Shown piece by piece: positions 7,614 through 15,351 of a DNA stretch of 64,000 nucleotides (positions are counted from its first letter, which is position 1; each line of letters starts with the position of its first letter). The stretch is from Paenibacillus camerounensis (lineage in GTDB: Bacteria > Bacillota > Bacilli > Paenibacillales > Paenibacillaceae): contig NZ_CCDG010000035.1 in NCBI RefSeq assembly GCF_000723885.1, positions 1 through 64,000 of the forward strand. Direction: 5' to 3'. The translations under genes and the position numbers were made by a program. The notes below the pieces were generated by a model. It saw nothing but the letters and a program-made list of their open reading frames with translations, searched no databases and had not been told where the DNA came from.

Positions 7614-10600
7614 ATGACAACTGCAACCGGTACTAAGCAGAACCTGCAAAAAGGCGGTCTTACCTTTACGTTTCTGGAGAGCGGAGACCTGTATCAGGCA
7701 TCAGGCGGCCAGATGATGATTAACCAGCTGCTGGCCAACGGTATAGACGGGGCTGCTGGCAATCTGTATATCCGCCTGTATCAGCCGGACGGCATCCGGG
7801 CTTATCCATTGCTTGGCGTAAAGTCAGGCAGTACCTTCAGCCGGGATGGGGAGCGGCTGATATGGCAGGGAGAAGTTCCTGCGGACACCGGAGCCCATGG
7901 CAGCGCAGAGAAGCTTGCCTATCAGGTGACCTTTACCCTGGCAGAAGCGGATATATGGTTCTGGGATATCCGGATTGAGGGCAAGGCGGCCATGCTGGAT
8001 GTTATTTATGCCCAGGATGTCGGTATTGCCGCGCCGGGGGCAGTGACCAGCAATGAAGCTTATTTGTCCCAATATATCGATCATGCCGTTTTCATAGATC
8101 AGACAGGTGGATATGTCGTCTGTTCAAGGCAGAACCAGCCGCAGGGCGGGAAATTCCCTTATCTGCAGCAGGGACTGATCGGCGGAGCCGCCGGTTATTC
8201 CACGGACGGCTTCCAGTTCTTCGGCTTGTCCTATAAGGAAACCGACAGACCGGAAGCACTGTATCAGGATAATCTCGATAATAAGGTGTATCAATATGAA
8301 TTTGCTTATACAGCACTGCAGTCGCCAAAGACTGAGCTGGACGGTGAAGCTGCATTTACCTTCTACGGCTTGTTCCGCGAGGATCATCCTGCGGCAGTGA
8401 CCGGGCTGGAATATGCCGGTGAGCTGCAGACTGCCTGGAGCAGTGTGCAAAAGCTGGCGCCGGTGAAGCCGGAAGGCAACAATAACCAGGTCCCGGAACC
8501 AGCCGCTGCCCGGATAGGAACTCCGCTACAGACGCTGGCGTTGTCCATTGCCGAGCTGGACACCCTGTTCCCGCAGCGGTTCCAGGAGGAACGGCAGGAT
8601 GGTGAGCTGTTAGCTTTCTTTACCGGCACCTATGAGCATATTGTCCTGAAGAGCAAGGAGCTGCTTGTGGAACGCCCGCACGGGCATATTCTGATGAGCG
8701 GAGACAATGCCCGGCTGGATGCAGAGGTGATGACTACTACCTCTTACATGTACGGAATCTTTAATTCCCAGGTCGTGGTCGGCAATACCAATTTCAATAA
8801 AATGCTGTCCAATGCCCGCAATGCGCTGAATGTTAATAAAACATCAGGCCAGCGGATCTATGTTGAGCTGGATGGGCAGTTCCGTCTGCTGACGATGCCG
8901 TCGCTGTTCGAGATCGGCTTCAACTATGCCCGGTGGCATTATAAATCGGCCGGAGACACCTTTATAATTACGAACTACACTGCGGCCAAAGCGCCTGAAA
9001 TCCGTCTGCATGTCGCTTCGGCAAGCGGGAAAGCATACCGCTTCCTCGTCAGCAACCAGATTACCATGAATGTGGCTGAATATGAGCTTCCTTATCAGAT
9101 GGAACCGTCTGCTGACGGCGGGCTGGTCTTCCGGGCCGATGACGAGGGATTTAGTACAGCTGTTTATCCTGAGCTGGCCTACAAAATCACTGTAGAGGGT
9201 GCTGCCTTCAGAACCGGTGATGAATCCCTGCTGGCAGCAGGAGCAGAGCCTGGCAGCGCTTCCCTGACCGTGCTTGAGCTTGATGCAAGCAGTGAATGGA
9301 CGCTTACATTCCAAGGAATGCTTGACGGAGAGTCCCGTCCGGCGGCCGCTGCCGGATTTGAAGCGGAGACGAAGAATTACCGTGAATTCCTGGCAGGTGT
9401 CATGAACGGCTTCCAATTGAAGAAGGAAAGCGGAGAACAGGCAGAGCTCTTTAAGGTAAATGCCCTGGCCTGGTGGTATACCCATAATATGCTGGTCCAC
9501 TATTCTGTTCCTCACGGACTGGAGCAGTATGGCGGCGCAGCCTGGGGGACGAGGGATGTGTGCCAGGGACCTGTTGAATATTTCCTGGCCACCCACAAAT
9601 ACGAACAGGTACGTGAGATCCTGCTGACCGTCTTTGCCCACCAGTATGAGGATGACGGCAATTGGCCGCAATGGTTCATGTTCGACAGGTATACTTCGGT
9701 CCAGCAGGAAGAGAGCCATGGTGATATTATTGTGTGGCCGCTCAAGGTATTAGGCGATTATCTGCGTGCAACCCGCGATTATGCAGTGCTGGACGAGCAG
9801 ATTCCGTATACCCGCAAGCACAGCTTTGACTTCACAGAGACTGCCTTCACCTTGAGGGAACATGCACTTAAGGAGCTGGAATATATCAAAGCCCACTTCC
9901 TGCATGACACCTGCCTGTCTTCATACGGGGATGGAGACTGGGATGATACGCTGCAGCCGGCAAATGCCCAGCTGAAGCAGTATATGGTCAGCAGCTGGAC
10001 AGTGGCCTTGACTTACCAGACCGTTCTGGGCCTCTCCAATGTTCTCAGGGATACAGATGCCGGCTGGTCGGAGGAGCTGAAGCAAATGGCTGAAGGCATC
10101 AAAGCCGACTTCAACCGTTATATGCTGGGCACTGAGGTAATTCCGGGCTTCCTGTACTTCGAAGATCCTGATCAGGCTAAGCTGATGCTGCATCCGGAGG
10201 ACAAGGAGACCGGTATTCAGTACCGCCTGCTGCCGATGACCCGCAGCATGATCGGCGAGCTGCTTACTCCCGAGCAGATGGAGGCGCACTACACGCTGAT
10301 TCAGGACCAGTTCCTGTGCCCGGACGGCGTACGGCTGATGAACCATCCGGCACAGTATGCCGGCGGTGTCAGCACGCATTTCAAACGTGCGGAGCAGGCG
10401 GCTAATTTCGGACGGGAAATCGGACTACAGTATGTGCACGCCCATATCCGTTTTGTAGAAGCAATGGCGAAGACCGGCAAGACCGATCAGGTCTGGAAGG
10501 GCCTCGCGACCATTAATCCGGTTGGAATCCGCGATGCTGTGCCGAATGCCGAGCTGCGCCAGAGCAATGCCTACTTCAGCAGCTCCGACGGCAAATTCGA

Positions 10601-11000
10601 CAACCGGTATGAAGCACAGGAGCGTTTCCAGGAGCTGCGTGACGGCTCCGTTCCGGTCAAAGGCGGCTGGAGAATCTATTCCAGCGGTCCGGGAATTTAC
10701 ATGAATCAGCTCATCTCTAATGTACTGGGCATCCGCGAAGAGGGCGGAGACCTGATTCTTGACCCGGTACTGCCTGCTGAGCTGGATGGTACACGCTTTG
10801 AGTTTGAGTACGGAGGCTCACCCGTGACCTTTATATATCACTGCAAAGAGGGCGGACTGCGCTCGGCAGCTGTTAACGGCCAGGAGGTACAGGCTGTGCG
10901 GCTCGCTAATCCTTACCGTCTTGGCGGCCTCCGGATTGCGCGTGAAGAGATCCAGCGCCTTGCAGATCCTGAGAGAACAGTCATTGATATTTATATGTAA
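7614..11000 (+). CDS. GH94 phosphorylase, probable 1,2-beta-oligoglucan phosphorylase
   Basis: A 1128-residue glycoside hydrolase family 94 phosphorylase, cytoplasmic. It would use phosphate to release alpha-glucose 1-phosphate from the end of an imported beta-glucan oligosaccharide. An N-terminal beta-sandwich part (about 1-600) is followed by the (alpha/alpha)6 barrel. The barrel includes WGTRDVCQGP and DGDWDDT (residues ~773-779), which supplies the expected acid Asp. The length (about 1,100 residues) and the GH3/ABC/LacI neighbours fit 1,2-beta-oligoglucan phosphorylase rather than the shorter cellobiose phosphorylases (about 800 residues). Cellodextrin or laminaribiose phosphorylase are less likely alternatives. 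A strong terminator follows. Confidence 0.82.
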   Translation: MTTATGTKQNLQKGGLTFTFLESGDLYQASGGQMMINQLLANGIDGAAGNLYIRLYQPDGIRAYPLLGVKSGSTFSRDGERLIWQGEVPADTGAHGSAEKLAYQVTFTLAEADIWFWDIRIEGKAAMLDVIYAQDVGIAAPGAVTSNEAYLSQYIDHAVFIDQTGGYVVCSRQNQPQGGKFPYLQQGLIGGAAGYSTDGFQFFGLSYKETDRPEALYQDNLDNKVYQYEFAYTALQSPKTELDGEAAFTFYGLFREDHPAAVTGLEYAGELQTAWSSVQKLAPVKPEGNNNQVPEPAAARIGTPLQTLALSIAELDTLFPQRFQEERQDGELLAFFTGTYEHIVLKSKELLVERPHGHILMSGDNARLDAEVMTTTSYMYGIFNSQVVVGNTNFNKMLSNARNALNVNKTSGQRIYVELDGQFRLLTMPSLFEIGFNYARWHYKSAGDTFIITNYTAAKAPEIRLHVASASGKAYRFLVSNQITMNVAEYELPYQMEPSADGGLVFRADDEGFSTAVYPELAYKITVEGAAFRTGDESLLAAGAEPGSASLTVLELDASSEWTLTFQGMLDGESRPAAAAGFEAETKNYREFLAGVMNGFQLKKESGEQAELFKVNALAWWYTHNMLVHYSVPHGLEQYGGAAWGTRDVCQGPVEYFLATHKYEQVREILLTVFAHQYEDDGNWPQWFMFDRYTSVQQEESHGDIIVWPLKVLGDYLRATRDYAVLDEQIPYTRKHSFDFTETAFTLREHALKELEYIKAHFLHDTCLSSYGDGDWDDTLQPANAQLKQYMVSSWTVALTYQTVLGLSNVLRDTDAGWSEELKQMAEGIKADFNRYMLGTEVIPGFLYFEDPDQAKLMLHPEDKETGIQYRLLPMTRSMIGELLTPEQMEAHYTLIQDQFLCPDGVRLMNHPAQYAGGVSTHFKRAEQAANFGREIGLQYVHAHIRFVEAMAKTGKTDQVWKGLATINPVGIRDAVPNAELRQSNAYFSSSDGKFDNRYEAQERFQELRDGSVPVKGGWRIYSSGPGIYMNQLISNVLGIREEGGDLILDPVLPAELDGTRFEFEYGGSPVTFIYHCKEGGLRSAAVNGQEVQAVRLANPYRLGGLRIAREEIQRLADPERTVIDIYM

Positions 11001-11011
11001 CATTAGAATAA

Positions 11012-11069
11012 GCGGCGCAGGTCGGCTTGTATCCGGATTACGGTACAAGCGGCATGCGCCGCTTTTTTA
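11012..11069 (+). terminator. Rho-independent terminator after GH94
   Basis: A long hairpin with GCGGCGCA at 11012-11019 and TGCGCCGC at 11055-11062 has a second stem of GCTTGTA/TACAAGC inside it, followed by TTTTTT. Confidence 0.9.
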
Positions 11070-11420
11070 TAGAGCTGCCAGATTGCCGGGCCTGTTAAGC
11101 TGTGGAACTGAAGCGTTTATAAGCGGCCGGAAGGCTCAGTTTCTTGTGAACACAATATGATCCATTCTGCTGTTCACGAGCGCCATTAATTGTCCGGCTA
11201 TGAATCCGCAGAATACTTGAAACAGCTCTCCGCCCAATAATCAATGACACCTACAGTTGCTGACAGTAAACGCTCTTTATAAAAGAAGAGATGCTATTTA
11301 CAAAAGTGCCCCTTAGCGGGCACTTTTGTTATGCCGCCGCCGGCAAAAGAAGGAATGTGCTGCTTTATGTCGAATTATAAATAGTGCTAGACACTAAATA
11401 CCAAATATGTTTGTAATTCT
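11070..11420. other. Non-coding spacer with two hairpins
   Basis: No credible gene is seen. CTTGTGAAC (about 11142-11150) faces GTTCACGAG (about 11173-11181). CAAAAGTGCCC (11301-11311) pairs with GGGCACTTTTG (11318-11328); the second hairpin looks like a bidirectional terminator that insulates the riboswitch unit from the sugar operon. Confidence 0.5.
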
Positions 11421-11424
11421 GAGG

Positions 11425-11528
11425 CGCCAGCTGATGAACAAAGGCAACTCCGCCGAAAGGCGGAAGACGCAAAGCCACCGGTCTAACCCGCATATACAGC
11501 GGTATGACAGCGGGGACGCTCATGTAGT
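11425..11528 (+). ncRNA. Cyclic-di-GMP-I (GEMM-I) riboswitch
   Basis: The conserved GEMM-I core is present in order: AAAGGCAACTC, the GAAA tetraloop hairpin CGCC-GAAA-GGCG (about 11451-11462), GACGCAAAGCCACCGG (11466-11481) and the second arm ending in AGCGGGGACGC (11510-11519). The tetraloop, the ACGCAAAGCC block and the CCGGTCTAA segment are the ligand-binding hallmarks of this class. A T-rich stretch (11533-11539) follows. A weak hairpin (ATG..AGCG / CGCT..CAT, 11503-11523) precedes it. Whether control is by termination or by access to translation is not clear. The downstream genes are the STAS-like protein and the ketosynthase III-like enzyme. Confidence 0.85.
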
Positions 11529-11703
11529 TTGGTTTTTTTGCTGTCTAAATAGGCCAAAGGAGAGTTGCAGACATGCTCTAATACACAAAACAAGCCATTT
11601 TGCCTGGAGAATTTGCCGTGTGAAATGAAAACCAATGATTGTATTCTAAAATTTCTGATTGCTCGTCAACAAAACTATTAAACAGAACTGGAGTTGTACT
11701 AAC

Positions 11704-12063
11704 ATGATCGCAGAAACTACAATGCACCCTGAATCGAATACCATCTTTATCAGCCTCCACGGCTTTGCCGACCTGGATGAGACGATCAAAGAGGTTGATA
11801 CGTTCGAAGCCCAAATGCCGCATTTGCCGCTTAAAGAGATGTCGCTGATTATTGACTGCTCGGATATGGCGCCCTTTAAGCCGGAAATTCTGCCGGTGCT
11901 GGAACGCTGCTATGTGCTATATAACAGCTTTAAGCATGCCGTATTGGTTAACCCGGGCAAGATTGTGGCAAAGGGACAATTACAGCGTGTAGCTCCGAAA
12001 GCCGGATTCGAAGGACAGTTCGTAGATACGGTTGATGAAGCGTGGGCTATTGTAAAAGGGTAG
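11704..12063 (+). CDS. STAS-like (SpoIIAA-like fold) small protein A
   Basis: A 119-residue soluble protein with alternating beta strands and helices (TIFISLHGFADLDETIKEV, MSLIIDCSDM, HAVLVNPGKIV), resembling the STAS/SpoIIAA-like family. ATG 11704 was chosen because GGAG (11689-11692) sits about 11 bases upstream and the longer TTG-initiated frame has no ribosome site. It lies about 180 bases after the c-di-GMP riboswitch and 77 bases before the ketosynthase III-like gene, probably in the same transcript. Length and pattern match the protein at 34729, suggesting paralogy. The classical phosphorylatable serine of SpoIIAA is not obvious. Function is unknown; a partner or carrier role is speculation. 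Confidence 0.7.
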   Translation: MIAETTMHPESNTIFISLHGFADLDETIKEVDTFEAQMPHLPLKEMSLIIDCSDMAPFKPEILPVLERCYVLYNSFKHAVLVNPGKIVAKGQLQRVAPKAGFEGQFVDTVDEAWAIVKG

Positions 12064-12140
12064 CCAAAGTGCGCAGAGTGCGGACGATGTGACCTGAAAC
12101 GCTGAGAAAAAGACAAATACACTAACAAAGGCGGGCCGTT

Positions 12141-13139
12141 ATGGTTAACGTTAGAATTGCAGGAACTGAAGTGTACCATCCGCCATTCAAAGTTAGCAAT
12201 GAAGAATTGGCTGAACAGGCTGGCGAAGCTGCAGACAAGCTTATCGGTATTTGGGAGTATTTTGGCCGTAAGGATCGTTACTATGCAACAACCTATGAAG
12301 AAAATACGCTTTACATGGCGATTGAAGCCTCCAAAGCATTGCTGCAGAGCAGCGGGCTAAGACCCGAAGACCTTGACATGATCGTTGTCTCCTCCGGGAC
12401 ACATGAGTATAGTGCTCCGACAGACGCTGCGCTCTTGCATCAGGCGATTGGCGGCAAGCACTCATGTATCGTCTATGACAGCAATGCGAATTGTGTGGGG
12501 ATGGTGGTAGCTGCCGATCAGGCGGCACGTGCGATGATGACCAATCCGCGGGTGAGATATGCGCTGGTTGTAGGATCGGAGCAGATTGCCCGCTTTTATA
12601 AAGAAGGAGATTTGGCTTCAAAAGGCTTATGCGGAGATGCAGCCTGCGCAGTTCTGCTGGAGCGGGTGGAGGATGGAGGTTCCGGCCTGATTGATTCCTT
12701 GTACTATACCAACACGCATAAGGCGGAAGATATGCTATTCCCGTCAGGCGGATTAACCCGGATGTTCGATGACCAGCAGACGCTTGAGGAGAAGAAGATC
12801 TATCTGCATCCGGAGTATAACGTCAACGTTGCGTTTCCAACTGCGGTTACTGGAATTGAGAGGCTGCTGGAAGAGCAGGGCTATGCCAAAAGCGAGGTTA
12901 AGCATTACATTCTGAGCCAGCTGAACCTTACCGTGATCAGAGAAATCGCCGGAATCCTGGAGGAGGATACCGCCAAATTTCCATACATCGGGGATAGGTA
13001 CGGCTACACCGGAACCAGCAGCCCGTTCATCACTCTCCATCATGCGGTGAAGAACGGGACGCTTGAGCCGGGTGACCTGTTCTTCTTATGGTCGGTAGGC
13101 GCCGGAATTACCAGTTGTGCGACATTGTGGAGGCTGTAG
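12141..13139 (+). CDS. Divergent 3-oxoacyl-ACP synthase III-like protein
   Basis: A 332-residue thiolase-fold protein of the FabH/KAS III group. The acyl-accepting cysteine is present (NANCVGM, Cys118). The usual catalytic His region reads YILSQLN, with Ser259 where HQAN is expected. The usual GNT motif reads GYT, with Tyr289 in place of Asn. The enzyme may therefore keep acyl transfer but not normal decarboxylative condensation. It is unlikely to be the housekeeping FabH. ATG 12141 follows AAAGGCGGG. It is expected to be under control of the c-di-GMP riboswitch together with the STAS-like gene. Substrate unknown. Confidence 0.78.
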   Translation: MVNVRIAGTEVYHPPFKVSNEELAEQAGEAADKLIGIWEYFGRKDRYYATTYEENTLYMAIEASKALLQSSGLRPEDLDMIVVSSGTHEYSAPTDAALLHQAIGGKHSCIVYDSNANCVGMVVAADQAARAMMTNPRVRYALVVGSEQIARFYKEGDLASKGLCGDAACAVLLERVEDGGSGLIDSLYYTNTHKAEDMLFPSGGLTRMFDDQQTLEEKKIYLHPEYNVNVAFPTAVTGIERLLEEQGYAKSEVKHYILSQLNLTVIREIAGILEEDTAKFPYIGDRYGYTGTSSPFITLHHAVKNGTLEPGDLFFLWSVGAGITSCATLWRL

Positions 13140-13179
13140 AGGAGCCGCTATTAAATCGCCTTAATAATTGAACAGAATA

Positions 13180-13229
13180 AAGGGGTTGACTCAAAAGCTT
13201 GGAAAAAGCTGCCGGGTCAGCCCCTTTTT
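13180..13229 (+). terminator. Rho-independent terminator
   Basis: AAGGGGTTGAC (13180-13190) pairs with GTCAGCCCCTT (13216-13226), followed by T residues; it ends the STAS/ketosynthase unit. Confidence 0.85.
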
Positions 13230-13352
13230 GAAAAAATAAGAATGTATATGTTATACGCTATCCATAATCCTTATCTTTCTCGCAGGAACGGTTACCGCCT
13301 TCTCCGAAGGGCGGCATAGCCGTTTCTGCTTGTATTCAGGAATGTATGCTGC

Positions 13353-14066
13353 CTAATCTGCAGTTCCGATCGCGATAGCAGGCGACAAGGAAGCGTCAAG
13401 CAGCTTCATCAGCTTCAGCAGATTGCTCTCCGACATGGCGATGCAGCCGGCAGTCGGCTGGCCTGCACCCTTCCACACATGCAGAAATATGGCACTGCCT
13501 TTGCCGGGAATGATGGGATCTTCGTTATATTTCAGGACAATTGCATACTTGTACAGCGGATGAAGGAGACGTTCATAAGAGCTCCAGCGCTTGTCGGGGT
13601 CACCTGTATAGGTTACCCGCTGGTTATATTCGGCTGAGGCGGAATCATCAATCCAATAATCATTGCTGCCGGTTGTGGTATAAGGTATATTCAGGCCGTC
13701 CGGGCTTGCCGCAGAACCGAATGCTTCGCCAAGCGGATATACGCCCGAGGGGGTTCGCTTGTCGCCTTCTTTGGTTTTGCCGATGCCGCCTGAACCGAGG
13801 GTTACCGGGATGCCGGACAGGACGGTAATCCATTTCCCGTCACGCTTCTCCCTCAGGGACAATACGCCTTTCTGTGAACGGGCGGAGGCTGTCGTAACAA
13901 CAACCATCTGACTGGACTCCAGCCGGTCAGCTTTGTAGGGCCATGAAGCCATGAACCCGGCAGCCGATGCCCGTGGGGGATTATGGGAGAACACGGCTAC
14001 CGGAAGCAGCATAAGGATCAGGAAAGCGTGCAGGATGTGTTTACGGGTACTCCGAGATAGGTGCAT
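13353..14066 (-). CDS. Secreted L,D-transpeptidase family (YkuD-type) protein
   Basis: A 237-residue protein with an N-terminal signal peptide (hydrophobic segment ~residues 10-25, likely cleavage after ASA). It has a YkuD-type catalytic domain with IFLHVWKGAGQPTAGCIAM, containing the His and the catalytic Cys of L,D-transpeptidases. These enzymes form 3-3 cross-links in peptidoglycan or attach proteins to it outside the membrane. The motif is TAGC rather than the usual S/T-HGC, which places it in the broader family rather than canonical YkuD. A good AAGGGAGG precedes the ATG at 14066. It is a single gene. Confidence 0.82.
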   Translation of the reverse strand: MHLSRSTRKHILHAFLILMLLPVAVFSHNPPRASAAGFMASWPYKADRLESSQMVVVTTASARSQKGVLSLREKRDGKWITVLSGIPVTLGSGGIGKTKEGDKRTPSGVYPLGEAFGSAASPDGLNIPYTTTGSNDYWIDDSASAEYNQRVTYTGDPDKRWSSYERLLHPLYKYAIVLKYNEDPIIPGKGSAIFLHVWKGAGQPTAGCIAMSESNLLKLMKLLDASLSPAIAIGTAD

Positions 14067-14138
14067 ATGTATAACCTCCCTTAGCTCTTATTACCTCAGG
14101 GAGGGCGGAGGGAATCGGCAAAATCTGTGCTAAAGGCA

Positions 14139-14174
14139 GAAAAAAAGAGTCCATGCGTTATGAACGCAGGACTC
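14139..14174 (-). terminator. Rho-independent terminator of the TelA operon
   Basis: Read on the minus strand, GAGTCC..GCGTT (arms 14147-14159 and 14162-14174) forms a hairpin followed by seven T. It separates the TelA operon from the L,D-transpeptidase gene. Confidence 0.85.
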
Positions 14175-14182
14175 CTTTAATT

Positions 14183-15322
14183 TTACAGGCCGAGAGAGGA
14201 GCCTTTTTCGAGCCGCTTGATCTGCTGCTCACCCTGATCGGCAAGCTCGCGGAACTGGGTGATGGTGTCGCGCATTTTGGGCAGGGCTTCCTGCTTGTAG
14301 CTGCTGATCGAGTCCAGCGCCGATAACACATCGGAGAATGCCTGCTTCAGCGTATCAGCAGAAATACTGGTTTCCAGTGACTGCTTGTGTATGGCAGCAC
14401 CCTGCTCCTTAAGCATTCTTGATGTACCGCTGATCAGGTTATCGGTCGTCTGGTTCAGCAGCTCAATTTTTTTCAGGACAATCTTCTGGTTGTAAAGAGC
14501 ACTCGCGACCGTGACCGAGATTTTAAGCGCGGAGACAGTCACATTTCTGGCTCTGTCCACGCCCCGGATCAGCTCTTTGTTATTGCGGATAACAACCTCA
14601 ATCGCCATGATACCCTGCTGGTTCACGACCAGCATCTGCTGCAGATCCATTACCCGCTGACGGAGCGGGAAGAGCACCTCTTCGGTAATGAACCGGACTT
14701 TGTCTTCATCTTCCCCGCGTCCCTTGGCTGCTTCGATCTGTGTCTCGATCTCCTGGTCCATGAGCAGCCCGAGCTGGATTTCCTTTTGCAGCCGTTTTGT
14801 CAGCTCACGCAGGGTCTGCTGCTCAATTTCAAGTGTTGTATTATCGTTCCGAAGAACCGTCTTGCCTTTATCCAATGACACGATGATATCGGAGATAACG
14901 GCATCAGCCTTCTGATATTTGGCGAAATACTGGCGCAGCGGATTAAAGAATTTGCCGAGAAGTCCGCTTTTGGCAAAATCAACGGCACTCGGATCAAGAT
15001 CCTTCAGCTGCATATGCAGCTCCGTCAAGCCTTTGGCGACCTGGCCGCCTTCATCCCCGGTTTTGGATAGATTGCCCACGGAGACCTGCAGCAGGGCGTT
15101 TTTGTCGGAAGAGGAGCGCATCGTGCCCATACCGAAGCTGTCAATGGATTGCAGAACTGCCTTGCGTTTCTCAAGCGATTCCAGGTCAAGCTCCAGAATA
15201 CTGGAGACATTGCTCCTGGCCAGCTCTTTGAGCTTAGTAACCTCTTCAGGCTCCGGCTTTACCTCCTCGGCAATGACAGATCGCAGCTTCTCGGCGCTCG
15301 GAATTTCCATTGTAAATGACAT
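14183..15322 (-). CDS. TelA-family (toxic anion resistance) protein
   Basis: A 379-residue cytoplasmic, largely helical and coiled-coil protein of the TelA/KlaA family. Family hallmarks include SIDSFGMGTM near the N-terminus, LLGKFFNPLRQYFAKYQKAD and the ending region with LDSISSYKQEALPKMRDTI. Members are linked to tellurite and envelope-stress resistance but the biochemical role is not settled. The ATG at 15322 follows AAGGAGG. It is last of a three-gene minus-strand operon behind a VWA protein and a membrane coiled-coil protein, suggesting the three act together at the membrane. Confidence 0.85.
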   Translation of the reverse strand: MSFTMEIPSAEKLRSVIAEEVKPEPEEVTKLKELARSNVSSILELDLESLEKRKAVLQSIDSFGMGTMRSSSDKNALLQVSVGNLSKTGDEGGQVAKGLTELHMQLKDLDPSAVDFAKSGLLGKFFNPLRQYFAKYQKADAVISDIIVSLDKGKTVLRNDNTTLEIEQQTLRELTKRLQKEIQLGLLMDQEIETQIEAAKGRGEDEDKVRFITEEVLFPLRQRVMDLQQMLVVNQQGIMAIEVVIRNNKELIRGVDRARNVTVSALKISVTVASALYNQKIVLKKIELLNQTTDNLISGTSRMLKEQGAAIHKQSLETSISADTLKQAFSDVLSALDSISSYKQEALPKMRDTITQFRELADQGEQQIKRLEKGSSLGL

Positions 15323-15351
15323 GACAGACCTCCTTGTTTAAGTTGACTTCC

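Noticed and set aside
8844..9719. 291-codon minus-strand frame within GH94
   Set aside because: Shadow of the phosphorylase gene; no start signals.
11407..11628. 73-codon plus-strand frame
   Set aside because: It runs through the c-di-GMP aptamer, has no ribosome site and no family resemblance; the RNA explains the conserved sequence.
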